From NCBI GenBank assembly GCA_022394755.1, contig JAGFCA010000011.1, positions 53,781-117,780 of the forward strand: a stretch of DNA of 64,000 nt, given 5' to 3'. This stretch comes from Candidatus Poribacteria bacterium. GTDB taxonomy: Bacteria > Poribacteria > WGA-4E > WGA-3G. A program made the translations under genes and the position numbers. This document shows, piece after piece, positions 37,796 through 46,714 of the stretch. Position 1 is the first letter of the stretch, and each line of letters starts with the position of its first letter. Below the pieces are notes generated by a model. The model searched no databases and was not told where the DNA came from. It worked only from the letters and a program-made list of their open reading frames with translations.

Positions 37796-38992
37796 ATGGA
37801 CAAACCAAAGCCTACGAAACTTCCTTCATTAATTCTATCATTGTATAAGAATAATTTTGGTTTGTTTCTACGAATCATGTTACCTGTAGCATTCATCGCA
37901 ATTATCCTCAATATCTCACTATATTATTATCAAGTGAGTAGAATAGAACAGGTAAACACAGACTTACAAAAAACTAATGGGAATAGGGCTTTTCAATTGA
38001 ATCAAAATAATGCTGCTCAACAAGAATATACTGTTTCAGTAATCCTAAATACAAATATTGGAATTACTCCTATACCTTCATTTGATTACTTGTTCAGGGA
38101 CTTTATGCCAAACAGTGGAAATAGAACACATCCGACTTCTAAAAAAATATACATACAAGAATATCAGAATGTAATTGAGCAGTTTTTACCCTATCCAATT
38201 AATTACAGAAAATATAACGGTATCACAAGGACTTATTCTTCCAATTTTACCACAATAGTATATAGTCCTCTAATTCTTCTCATCTTCACCCTATGTCCAT
38301 TGTCATTAGCAATGGCACATAAATTGCCAGAATCACAAATCGGTGATATCTCACCAATGATATCCTCTCCTAACTCAGCACTTTCAGTTTGGAAACATAC
38401 ATTAACGAAGATTTTGAAAGTAATTATAGTCCCTATTCTGTTTATTTTAATCGTAGAAGCAAGTCAAATCATTTATTTGATTTCTCTATATACCTTTCCG
38501 AATTCAACGATTATACCTCGTAAAACTATATATCTGATAATTTTGATGGCAACTATTTATTTTTGTATTACTTTAAGTCTTTATAATCAATGTCTAATTT
38601 TTCAAAATTTGTCAATAATAGAGATCTTTAAGAGAAGTCATGCACTTGTCAAAGGTGTTAGATTGAAGTTTCTATCTATTTTCTTAATAACTGCCTTGGT
38701 AGCATCAATCATATCATCAGTATTTATGGGTTCTTCATTACTCCTATTGTCTTACTGTTTCCCAAAACTTGCACCAATTCGGGATGCCTTACCACCACTT
38801 AAATTTATATCTCTGTTTATTGGAGGTAACGCTAGCGGAATACTACCGAATATGTTAGGAATCCTTCCAACAGTTTTAATTTTACTTGCTAAAGGAATCG
38901 TGACTGTACTTTTAGTACCATTCTGGGCAATAGTCACGACACTCCTATACAATGATAGAATCGATTTAAAACCAGAGGCTATAGCAGCATAA
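37796..38992 (+). CDS. Polytopic membrane protein, duplicated copy 2
   Basis: A 398-residue paralogue of the 36426 gene, starting TKLPSLILSLYKNNFGLFLRIM and keeping the same helix layout and the FKRSHALVKGVRLKFLSIFL segment. The presumed outer loop at about 50-160 has diverged most. Its stop shares one base with the ATG of the DUF4129 gene, the arrangement that must have existed before the duplication. Function unknown. Confidence 0.7.
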   Translation: MDKPKPTKLPSLILSLYKNNFGLFLRIMLPVAFIAIILNISLYYYQVSRIEQVNTDLQKTNGNRAFQLNQNNAAQQEYTVSVILNTNIGITPIPSFDYLFRDFMPNSGNRTHPTSKKIYIQEYQNVIEQFLPYPINYRKYNGITRTYSSNFTTIVYSPLILLIFTLCPLSLAMAHKLPESQIGDISPMISSPNSALSVWKHTLTKILKVIIVPILFILIVEASQIIYLISLYTFPNSTIIPRKTIYLIILMATIYFCITLSLYNQCLIFQNLSIIEIFKRSHALVKGVRLKFLSIFLITALVASIISSVFMGSSLLLLSYCFPKLAPIRDALPPLKFISLFIGGNASGILPNMLGILPTVLILLAKGIVTVLLVPFWAIVTTLLYNDRIDLKPEAIAA

Positions 38993-39630
38993 TGAAAGTT
39001 AGATTTCTCTATACATGTTATGTCATAATATTTCTTCTGAGTATTCAATTCTACATTCCGGTTGCTTCTCAAGAGAAGTCGATACAAGATGAATTTAGAT
39101 ATACACAATCAAACCATAAAGTCTCCTATGAAAAATACCAGCAGGAACTTAGGAAAATTCTTGAACCTGATTCTGAATTCTCATTTAATATTGATTACGT
39201 TATCTTACCTGTTGCCATTATAGCAATAGGGATTGTTGTCCTATATTTTGTGAAGCAAATTCGTATAAACTATATATCTGATGTAAAAAATGAAGATACA
39301 GATCCACAAGTCAACTATGTAGAAACTGAAAAGAGTGCACTTGCTCGGGCGGATACAGCTGTTGAAGCGAACGATTTTAGAGAAGCTCTCAGATTTCTAT
39401 ATATTTCTGCTGTTCTACACCTACAGGAACGCGGTATTCTCCCCTACGACAAAAGCATTACAAATCGTGAATACCTAAGATTGGCACATACAGATACAGA
39501 TCTACAAGAGACATTAGCTCCAGTAATAACAGTATTCGATGAAGTATGGTATGGCTATAAACATTGCGATGAAAATACTGTCGAGAGTTTCCGTAACACA
39601 TTGAAAGAGGTATATGCAAAAAGCACATAA
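38992..39630 (+). CDS. DUF4129-domain membrane protein
   Basis: A 212-residue protein with a signal-anchor at the N-terminus, a second transmembrane helix near residues 65-85 and a cytoplasmic C-terminal DUF4129 domain with ALARADTAVEANDFREALRFLYISAVLHLQERG-type helices and a late DEVWYGYK. DUF4129 proteins are typical companions of MoxR and DUF58 genes. It overlaps the preceding gene by one base. The family call is by recall; biochemical role unknown. Confidence 0.75.
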   Translation: MKVRFLYTCYVIIFLLSIQFYIPVASQEKSIQDEFRYTQSNHKVSYEKYQQELRKILEPDSEFSFNIDYVILPVAIIAIGIVVLYFVKQIRINYISDVKNEDTDPQVNYVETEKSALARADTAVEANDFREALRFLYISAVLHLQERGILPYDKSITNREYLRLAHTDTDLQETLAPVITVFDEVWYGYKHCDENTVESFRNTLKEVYAKST

Positions 39631-39669
39631 CAATATATCTTCATCAATTATTGTAGCCTATGAGATTAT

Positions 39670-40779
39670 ATGAAACATCTCCTTCGTAACTTTACTTATT
39701 GTGTAATAATACTGTTCGGTACAAGTTTTCTTAATTCATGTGATTATTTTGAAGACGGAACCACGCTCACCCGTATCTTAAGAAAACTAAAGTTTCAAGT
39801 TACCGAAATCTCTAATAATTATCCTTCTCGACTAAAGAAATATGATGTATTGTTTCTTCAAGATCTAAAAACATCACCTACAGAAAATGAGATTAGGAAT
39901 ATACAAGACTTTGTAATAGATGGCGGGATCCTGATTGTATGTAGTAGTAATGACAAAGCATTAAGTGGATTAATCGATACTTACGGATTGAAATTACAAA
40001 ATTTAACTAATAACTTAGAATTCGTTAAAAGAATGAATCCTTATCCCAATTTCCATGATAACCCTTTAGATGAAATACGTCCGCGGACATACTATGTTAT
40101 TGATTCTTTAGGGAGAGATATTATCGTTCTTTACGGTAGAGAAAATAGAGGAGTGGTCGTTACATTCGAAGATGGGAAGGGTAAGGTGTTTTTTATTACA
40201 TCCTCGTATATTTTTGATGAAAATGGTCTATGGACCGAAGAAAATGCAACACTTCTATACAATCTAACCTCTACATTTCCCCGGTCTGCACATATCGGAT
40301 TAGCAATAGACCGTTATGTTTCATTTGAAACGAAACCACCAAATACTTTTGTCACATTAGTATTGAAAACACCTATTGGAATCGCAGGTGTTTATCTATG
40401 TATCTTGTTCTTTCTATTCATAGCACTACAAGGCAGACGCTTTGGGAAACCTATGGACATTTATGAGGATAACAGAAGGTTGAGTTCTGAATATGTGGAT
40501 GCTATGACTATACTTTATCAAAAAAACAATACTCAAATGGAGATATTACAGCATATACGTGAGAAATTCAGGCATGATTTAGGTACACGCTGGAGAGTAA
40601 ATCCAAATTTAGATACTGGTGTATTTATTGATGAGCTAATCTCACACGGTGTGATAGATGAAGAAGAGGAGCTTTCAAACTTATTGATCCATTTGGATTC
40701 TTCCAACATTACAGAATCACAACTCATTGACATCGCAAAAAAAGTTGATGCGTTCAGAGATTCATCTAATTTAACTTGA
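39670..40779 (+). CDS. DUF4350-domain protein, probable lipoprotein
   Basis: A 369-residue protein with an N-terminal hydrophobic segment ending in FLNSC, a plausible though imperfect lipobox with Cys24. The periplasmic part has the GATase-like DUF4350 pattern: KYDVLFLQDL, then GGILIVCSSND. One transmembrane helix lies at about 238-256, followed by a cytoplasmic tail with a helical bundle. It sits between the DUF4129 and MoxR genes, as DUF4350 genes often do. Function unknown. Confidence 0.72.
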   Translation: MKHLLRNFTYCVIILFGTSFLNSCDYFEDGTTLTRILRKLKFQVTEISNNYPSRLKKYDVLFLQDLKTSPTENEIRNIQDFVIDGGILIVCSSNDKALSGLIDTYGLKLQNLTNNLEFVKRMNPYPNFHDNPLDEIRPRTYYVIDSLGRDIIVLYGRENRGVVVTFEDGKGKVFFITSSYIFDENGLWTEENATLLYNLTSTFPRSAHIGLAIDRYVSFETKPPNTFVTLVLKTPIGIAGVYLCILFFLFIALQGRRFGKPMDIYEDNRRLSSEYVDAMTILYQKNNTQMEILQHIREKFRHDLGTRWRVNPNLDTGVFIDELISHGVIDEEEELSNLLIHLDSSNITESQLIDIAKKVDAFRDSSNLT

Positions 40780-40960
40780 GCTTGATAATAAGTAATGAAA
40801 CTTCACTATAGAAAAATATGGCACCTGAATACTTGGTCGGAATCGGTTACTAACCGCTCCGACTTACAAGTTTCTGATTTTTCAAACTTACGTTAATTCA
40901 GTATTATTTTATAAATTACCATTACCGATAATTATACAGCATAAAGAGAAACAACACATA

Positions 40961-41914
40961 ATGGAACATAATGTACAAACAATTTTTGATAGAATGAAAA
41001 CAGAAGTTCAAAAAGCTGTTGTAGGACAAACAGAACTTTTTGAACTGATTGTCGTTGGTTTATTTTCTGGTGGTCATATACTACTCGAAGGTGTTCCCGG
41101 TACTGCCAAAACGCTTATCGCAAAAACTTTAGCAAAGTTAGTCTCCGGAGAATTCAGTCGTGTACAGTTTACTCCTGATTTGATGCCATCCGATATTTTA
41201 GGAACAAGTGTGTATGACGCAAATACTAACGAGTTTAATTTGAAACGTGGTCCTGTATTCACCAATGTCCTATTAGCAGATGAAATAAATAGGGCACCAG
41301 CAAAAACCCAATCTGCACTTTTAGAATGTATGGAAGAACGCCAGGTCAGTATAGATGGTGTACGTCATGAACTTCAATCTCCGTATATAGTTATTGCCAC
41401 ACAAAATCCAGTTGAATATGAGGGAACGTATCCTTTACCTGAAGCTCAACTTGACAGGTTTATTTTTAAATTGCTCGTTGACTATCCAGGACAAGAGGTA
41501 GAAAACCAAATCTTATTGAATTATCACGAAGGTTTTGATGCTACACGCTTAGAATCAATTGGAATTCAAGGAGTCTTTGATACAGTCTCCCTGCAAGAAT
41601 ATAAAGATACGATTCAGCATGTCACTGTGGAGTCTTCAATTATAAACTATATTGTTAGTTTAGCTGAAGCATCACGTTCCTCCAATGAATTAATACTTGG
41701 AGGAAGTCCACGCGCATCCGTATCTCTGCTCTTAACAAGTAAATCCTACGCTGCATTAAAAGGCAGAGATTATATTATTCCTGACGATGTTAAATATCTA
41801 ATGCCACATGTATATCGCCATAGAATAATATTGAAACCTGAGGCAGAAATCGAAGGTCTAACACCAGATGATGTAGTTGATAGATTATTGGCAGAAGTTG
41901 AAATTCCTCGATAA
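40961..41914 (+). CDS. MoxR-family AAA+ ATPase
   Basis: A 317-residue cytosolic AAA+ ATPase with Walker A GVPGTAKT, Walker B LLADEINRAP, sensor ATQNPVEYEGTYPLPEAQLDRF and a C-terminal lid domain (GGSPRASVSLL). MoxR ATPases act as chaperones for maturation of partner proteins, often with von Willebrand-type DUF58 proteins. The DUF58 gene follows at five bases, so they form a pair. The 180 bases upstream hold a degenerate palindrome (about 40843-40875) and no clear promoter. Confidence 0.93.
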   Translation: MEHNVQTIFDRMKTEVQKAVVGQTELFELIVVGLFSGGHILLEGVPGTAKTLIAKTLAKLVSGEFSRVQFTPDLMPSDILGTSVYDANTNEFNLKRGPVFTNVLLADEINRAPAKTQSALLECMEERQVSIDGVRHELQSPYIVIATQNPVEYEGTYPLPEAQLDRFIFKLLVDYPGQEVENQILLNYHEGFDATRLESIGIQGVFDTVSLQEYKDTIQHVTVESSIINYIVSLAEASRSSNELILGGSPRASVSLLLTSKSYAALKGRDYIIPDDVKYLMPHVYRHRIILKPEAEIEGLTPDDVVDRLLAEVEIPR

Positions 41915-41919
41915 AAAAG

Positions 41920-43275
41920 ATGCATCTAACCAAAAGACTACTCTATTTACTCATTCCATTAGCTATTCCAATCATACTCGCTACAACCCTACAACTATTG
42001 TTATATATTGGCGGTATATATATCATTTTCATATTATGTCTCTGTACAGTAGACTATTTAACGAATCCATTCATCAACGGGATTGAAATCAACCGTAAGG
42101 TTAACTCAAAATTCTCTTTAGGTGTTGAAAACTGTGTTTCAGTGAATATTATTAACCGCACCCAACACATTGTGAAGTTAGCCATTAAGGATGACTTTCC
42201 AGATGAATTCATCTACAAAGATGTATTACATAGTTGTGTTATACAACCGTCAGATGAATACCAGTTGACATATAATCTAACTCCAATACGACGCGGAATT
42301 TATCAATTTGGAGATTTAAATGTCCGTTGTAGCGGAAAATTAGGATTAGTTGTACGCCAGTATAAAGTGATAGCAAACACAGAGATAAAGGTATATCCGA
42401 ATCTGCAGGCAATACGAGAATATGAACTATTGATAAAACGGGGAATGCTTCATCAGATTGGTCTAAAAAGCTCACGACTCTTTGGAGAAGGAACTGAAAT
42501 GGAAAGGTTAAGAGATTATTACCCTGATGATGATTTTAGGCGGATTGATTGGAAAGCTACAGCAAGGCATAGAAAACCTATCGTAAGAGAATATGAGACC
42601 GAAAGAAGCCAAGATGTAATAATAATGTTAGATACTGGTAGATTGATGGCTACACCTGTTATGTTATCTAAATCTGACTTACCTGACGATGACGATAGTT
42701 TTAAATACTACATGTTGAAGTTGGATTATGCAATTAACACGACTCTAATGACAGCCTATGTGTCTATGCTCAGAGGAGATAAGATCGGTTTACTCGCTTT
42801 TGCCGATAATGTTCATCAATACTTATCACCAAAACCCGGTAAAAAGCAATTCTTAACAATGTTAGAATCGACTTATGCCTTACCAGTGATTCCTGTTGAG
42901 CCAGATTTTGAATCTGCCTTTACCTACCTTTCTACAAAACAACGAAAACGGGCACTTATCATACTATTCACTGATATATTGGATAAAGACTCCGCTGAGG
43001 GTATTGCAAAATACGTTCTACAATTTTCCAAACATCATCTCGTGGTATGTGTTACATTAGCGGATTCTGGTATCATAGATTTATCAAAGAAAAAAGCCAC
43101 TGATTCAAAATCTGTATATCAGAAGGCTATCGCTGAACGTCTGTTGCAAGAAAAAAATGCCATATTAGAAGTATTAAGACTTCAAGGTGTTATTGCAATC
43201 GATGTCCCCGCCCATCAATTGACAATGACAGTCATTAATAAATATTTAGAGTTAAAGGCAAAATCCATGATCTAA
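41920..43275 (+). CDS. DUF58-domain (vWA-like) protein
   Basis: A 451-residue protein with two N-terminal transmembrane helices, a beta-rich region and a C-terminal von Willebrand A-like DUF58 domain. The conserved GEGTEMERLRDYYPDDDFRRIDWKATARHRKPIVREYE block is clear, followed by VIIMLDTGRLM with a MIDAS-like Asp. It overlaps functionally with the MoxR gene just upstream; such pairs are thought to fold or activate membrane or periplasmic targets. The target here is probably among the membrane proteins of the cluster, by inference. Confidence 0.9.
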   Translation: MHLTKRLLYLLIPLAIPIILATTLQLLLYIGGIYIIFILCLCTVDYLTNPFINGIEINRKVNSKFSLGVENCVSVNIINRTQHIVKLAIKDDFPDEFIYKDVLHSCVIQPSDEYQLTYNLTPIRRGIYQFGDLNVRCSGKLGLVVRQYKVIANTEIKVYPNLQAIREYELLIKRGMLHQIGLKSSRLFGEGTEMERLRDYYPDDDFRRIDWKATARHRKPIVREYETERSQDVIIMLDTGRLMATPVMLSKSDLPDDDDSFKYYMLKLDYAINTTLMTAYVSMLRGDKIGLLAFADNVHQYLSPKPGKKQFLTMLESTYALPVIPVEPDFESAFTYLSTKQRKRALIILFTDILDKDSAEGIAKYVLQFSKHHLVVCVTLADSGIIDLSKKKATDSKSVYQKAIAERLLQEKNAILEVLRLQGVIAIDVPAHQLTMTVINKYLELKAKSMI

Positions 43276-43311
43276 CAAACGAACAAAAGAGAGATTGTTT
43301 TAGTTTTTCCT

Positions 43312-43340
43312 TTGACAGATAGAATATTAAACCTTATAAT
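43312..43340 (+). promoter_or_regulatory. Sigma-70-type promoter of nusB
   Basis: TTGACA (43312-43317), 17-base spacer, TATAAT (43335-43340): a near-perfect consensus 41 bases before the nusB ATG. Confidence 0.82.
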
Positions 43341-43381
43341 ACTGTTGATAACATTACAGAAACCTTATATTTGGATCATAA

Positions 43382-43801
43382 ATGTCCTCACGCAGACAAT
43401 CTCGCATCCTGGCGATGCAAATCCTATATCAATCCCATCTCATAAATTCCCCTATCAATACAATCATTGAAGATTTCTGGAAAAATCAAGAGACTGATGA
43501 AACACTCCATCCTTTTAGTGAAAAACTCGTCAATGGGACAACTGAAAACCTTGACAGAATTGACGCTGAAATTGATGCTTCGTCAAAAAATTGGAAAATG
43601 CATCGTTTGCCAATTATTGATTTGACCATTCTACGGATTGCAACTTATGAAATAATTTATGTAGACGACATTGATGCTGCCACCTCTATCAATGAAGCAA
43701 TAGAAATATCTAAGTCTTATAGTACACAGGATTCCCCAAAGTTTATTAACGGTGTCCTTGATAACATACGAAAAACACATAAGAATGCCAAAATAGACTA
43801 A
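43382..43801 (+). CDS. nusB: Transcription antitermination factor NusB
   Basis: A 139-residue all-helical RNA-binding protein that, with NusE, promotes antitermination on rRNA operons. The N-terminal SRRQSRILAMQILYQ and C-terminal INEAIEISKSYSTQDSPKFINGVLDNI motifs are diagnostic. It has an excellent promoter of its own and no strong ribosome-binding site. It is followed at about 50 bases by the NHL-barrel gene. Confidence 0.94.
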   Translation: MSSRRQSRILAMQILYQSHLINSPINTIIEDFWKNQETDETLHPFSEKLVNGTTENLDRIDAEIDASSKNWKMHRLPIIDLTILRIATYEIIYVDDIDAATSINEAIEISKSYSTQDSPKFINGVLDNIRKTHKNAKID

Positions 43802-43849
43802 CCAATCTATAGTTCAAATATACAACTCAATTTAATTCCTATATACTAT

Positions 43850-45637
43850 ATGTATCATCTAAAATCAGTAATTATCTCTATTCTCTTATTAATTCCTTTC
43901 AATCTCTTTGCAGGAAAAGAGTACACATTCTCTTATGAATTTGGTCAAAAAGGTGAAGGGGATGGACAATTCTCTAAGAAGTTATTCACAGCTTTTGATA
44001 AAGATGGTGAAATCTATATCACAGACACTGAAAATTACAAGATACTAAAATATAGTGCTACTGGCAGATTTCTATCTGAGATTAAGGGTACCGATTCATC
44101 TGATTTTCGGTTTATCAATCCTACATCTATAACTATTGGTACTGACAAGTCTATATACGTAATGGATTGGACTCTTATACATATACTTGGGACAAAAGAT
44201 CCAAAGATATTTAACTACGGTCCATGTATCCATAAATTCGATCAAAATGGATTCTATGTTAAATCTATTCTTCTTATGGAATTAAACAAAAGACTTGATA
44301 CCCTTGAAGCTGCTACGCCAGGATTAGATGATGAAGGAAAATATGCCCTTATAATTCCAAACGGAGATACTAAAAGAGATTTCCTACTTACGATTGATTC
44401 GAAAGAGAATCTTTATGTGTATGATGATGGTTTTATTTATAAACTTGATTCAGAAGGTATACGCATTAAGAAATTCACTATTTCCCAACCAGGGGTTGGA
44501 CAAGTAATAAAACCTTCTGACATAACTGTTGATAAATCCGAAAATTTATATATTGTTGATGAGATAGGAAACAGAGTTATAAAATTTGATTCATCAGGAA
44601 AATTCTTGTGGTCTATCGGGAGTTATGGAGATGAAAGTGGACAATTTATAAAACCGTTTAAGATTACGTCGTTGAAGGATGGATCTTTGTTAATTGCTGA
44701 CAAAGCCAAATACCTAAAAGACTTTTTATCTACATTACCAAAACGACTACACGATCCAACACCTCAATATGAAGGTTTTTCAAAAACGTTTCGATTCCGT
44801 ATTCGAAGAATACAACGGATAAATGAAAATGGAGAATTCACCCAACAATTACTGATTCCATTTCAAAGAGAAACTGAAGATGAAGTTGGACTTATATTGA
44901 AAGGTATTGATTCTGACGGAAGTTTATATTATTTAAATACTGAAAAATTACACTTTAGAAAATATACACCGAAATCTCCACTATTTTCTTCTATGTTTCA
45001 AACTGAACTAAAACTAAGATATACACGCGATATTCATGATGTTGAAATAGACAATCAGGATGATCTGGATGCTGACCTATATACTAAGTCAGATTTTGAC
45101 GAACTGATAATTCAGGATGCCGCAGATGCACATCTTACTTTTTCTTATGACTTCAATGAGGATTTACGAGTTGGAATTTCTAACCAATTGACATTGCTTA
45201 GAATGACAGATACCAGCTACTATAGAGCACGAGATTTTGAAGATTTCAGAGGCACATTTAATCAAGATGATAAATCTACTGAATTATCCTTAGATAACAG
45301 AATTCAATTTGATTTGGTCTGGGTGAGAGACCATAGCATTTATAGATATCGGGAAGCTCGTTTATACGGTTATTTCAGTACAATCCGGCTTGATTTTATA
45401 AATGATGCATTAGATAGAACTAATTATAGATACTTCGATTTCTTTGCTAACCTGTCCGATTGGGGTGGTGGGATCAAGTATGATATAAATCGCTCATTCA
45501 AATTAAATTTCGAAATTACTCACTTTTTCGGTAAGAATAATTATACTTATCTTGATGAAACTAACGAACTTTATGCTACAGGAATGCAGCAGGCTGACAC
45601 AATACGGGCATTCTTATATTTATTTGGTTTTTTCTAA
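43850..45637 (+). CDS. Exported NHL-repeat propeller with C-terminal beta-barrel-like domain
   Basis: A 595-residue protein with a signal peptide (to about residue 21). Residues about 25-290 form NHL-type propeller blades (GEIYITDTENYKILKYSATG, NLYIVDEIGNRVIKFDSSGKFLWSIG). From about 380 to the end the sequence becomes alternating aromatic beta strands ending LFGFF, with a C-terminal Phe as in outer-membrane barrels. The reading is that a periplasmic propeller is tethered to an outer-membrane barrel. The combination is unusual and I know no characterised homologue. Confidence 0.72.
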   Translation: MYHLKSVIISILLLIPFNLFAGKEYTFSYEFGQKGEGDGQFSKKLFTAFDKDGEIYITDTENYKILKYSATGRFLSEIKGTDSSDFRFINPTSITIGTDKSIYVMDWTLIHILGTKDPKIFNYGPCIHKFDQNGFYVKSILLMELNKRLDTLEAATPGLDDEGKYALIIPNGDTKRDFLLTIDSKENLYVYDDGFIYKLDSEGIRIKKFTISQPGVGQVIKPSDITVDKSENLYIVDEIGNRVIKFDSSGKFLWSIGSYGDESGQFIKPFKITSLKDGSLLIADKAKYLKDFLSTLPKRLHDPTPQYEGFSKTFRFRIRRIQRINENGEFTQQLLIPFQRETEDEVGLILKGIDSDGSLYYLNTEKLHFRKYTPKSPLFSSMFQTELKLRYTRDIHDVEIDNQDDLDADLYTKSDFDELIIQDAADAHLTFSYDFNEDLRVGISNQLTLLRMTDTSYYRARDFEDFRGTFNQDDKSTELSLDNRIQFDLVWVRDHSIYRYREARLYGYFSTIRLDFINDALDRTNYRYFDFFANLSDWGGGIKYDINRSFKLNFEITHFFGKNNYTYLDETNELYATGMQQADTIRAFLYLFGFF

Positions 45638-45860
45638 TAGGTATTAAAACAAATAGCAAACTGACTTATATCCCGGTCCCTTTCACGAAATCAAGAAAAA
45701 TAAAAAAACTTGCAATTTGATTGCATATAACGTATTCTTTTACTCAATGAGTGTATGGTTATATTCTATGTAAACTGGATATATGTTTGATAGAATAACT
45801 ATGCCCTTACCAAACTTTTAAAATTGATTTAAACTACACATATAAATCGTTGGTGATTCT

Positions 45861-46709
45861 ATGTCATCTTTTGGAACAGGTGACTATCAATACGAAGTAG
45901 TAGAAGGTTGGGGAATGATACCTCAACTTGGACTTGTATCTGGTGTTGCATGCGACTCAAATGACCGAGTTTATGTTTACAATCGAAGTCCAATTCCTGC
46001 AATGCTGGTTTTCGAGCCAGACGGCACATTCATTGCAGAATGGGGTAAGGATTTATTCAAAAAGCCGCACGGTATCTGGATAAGCCCGGATGATGAAATT
46101 TATACTACAGATACCATAGATCATACCGTTCGTAAATTCTCTCTTGATGGTAATTTGTTACAGACCTTTGGTACTGTTGACCTACCTGGAAATCCCGGCA
46201 CTCCCTTTAACCAACCGACACGCGCAGTTCTTTCAGAGTCTGGAGATATGTATGTTTCAGATGGATACGGACAATCACGCGTACATCGTATGACAGTAGA
46301 GGGTCATGTAATTGTATCTTGGGGAGCACCCGGTACAGGTCCAGGAGAATTTAACCTACCACATGATGTCACTGTGGATAAGAATGACCGTGTATATATA
46401 CTTGACAGGGGAAATCTCCGTTGTCAATTATTTAATAATAAAGGTGAATTTCTTTCTGAATGGCCTAACCTTGGTTCACCAAACGATTTATTTATTGATT
46501 CAGATGATATTATACATATTGCAGAAGCACAACAAAGTATCTGTATTATGACACTTGACGGTGAGATAATTGGTAGATGGGGAGAAAAGGGAAGTAATCC
46601 TGGCCAATTTAACGATTCCCCACACGGAATATGGATAGATTCAAATGGAGACATCTATGTCAGTGAAGTAATCGCTGAAAGACGTTTCCAAAAGTTTGCG
46701 AGGATTTAA
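45861..46709 (+). CDS. NHL-repeat beta-propeller protein
   Basis: A 282-residue protein made of about six NHL blades, with repeats such as KPHGIWISPDDEIYTTDTIDHTVRKFSLDGNLL and LPHDVTVDKNDRVYILDRGN. There is no signal peptide, so it may be cytosolic. It resembles peptidyl-alpha-hydroxyglycine amidating-lyase-like proteins that are frequent in Poribacteria and Planctomycetes, but lyase activity cannot be claimed. It ends five bases before the NicO transporter gene, so the two may be co-transcribed. Confidence 0.82.
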   Translation: MSSFGTGDYQYEVVEGWGMIPQLGLVSGVACDSNDRVYVYNRSPIPAMLVFEPDGTFIAEWGKDLFKKPHGIWISPDDEIYTTDTIDHTVRKFSLDGNLLQTFGTVDLPGNPGTPFNQPTRAVLSESGDMYVSDGYGQSRVHRMTVEGHVIVSWGAPGTGPGEFNLPHDVTVDKNDRVYILDRGNLRCQLFNNKGEFLSEWPNLGSPNDLFIDSDDIIHIAEAQQSICIMTLDGEIIGRWGEKGSNPGQFNDSPHGIWIDSNGDIYVSEVIAERRFQKFARI

Positions 46710-46714
46710 CTGTT

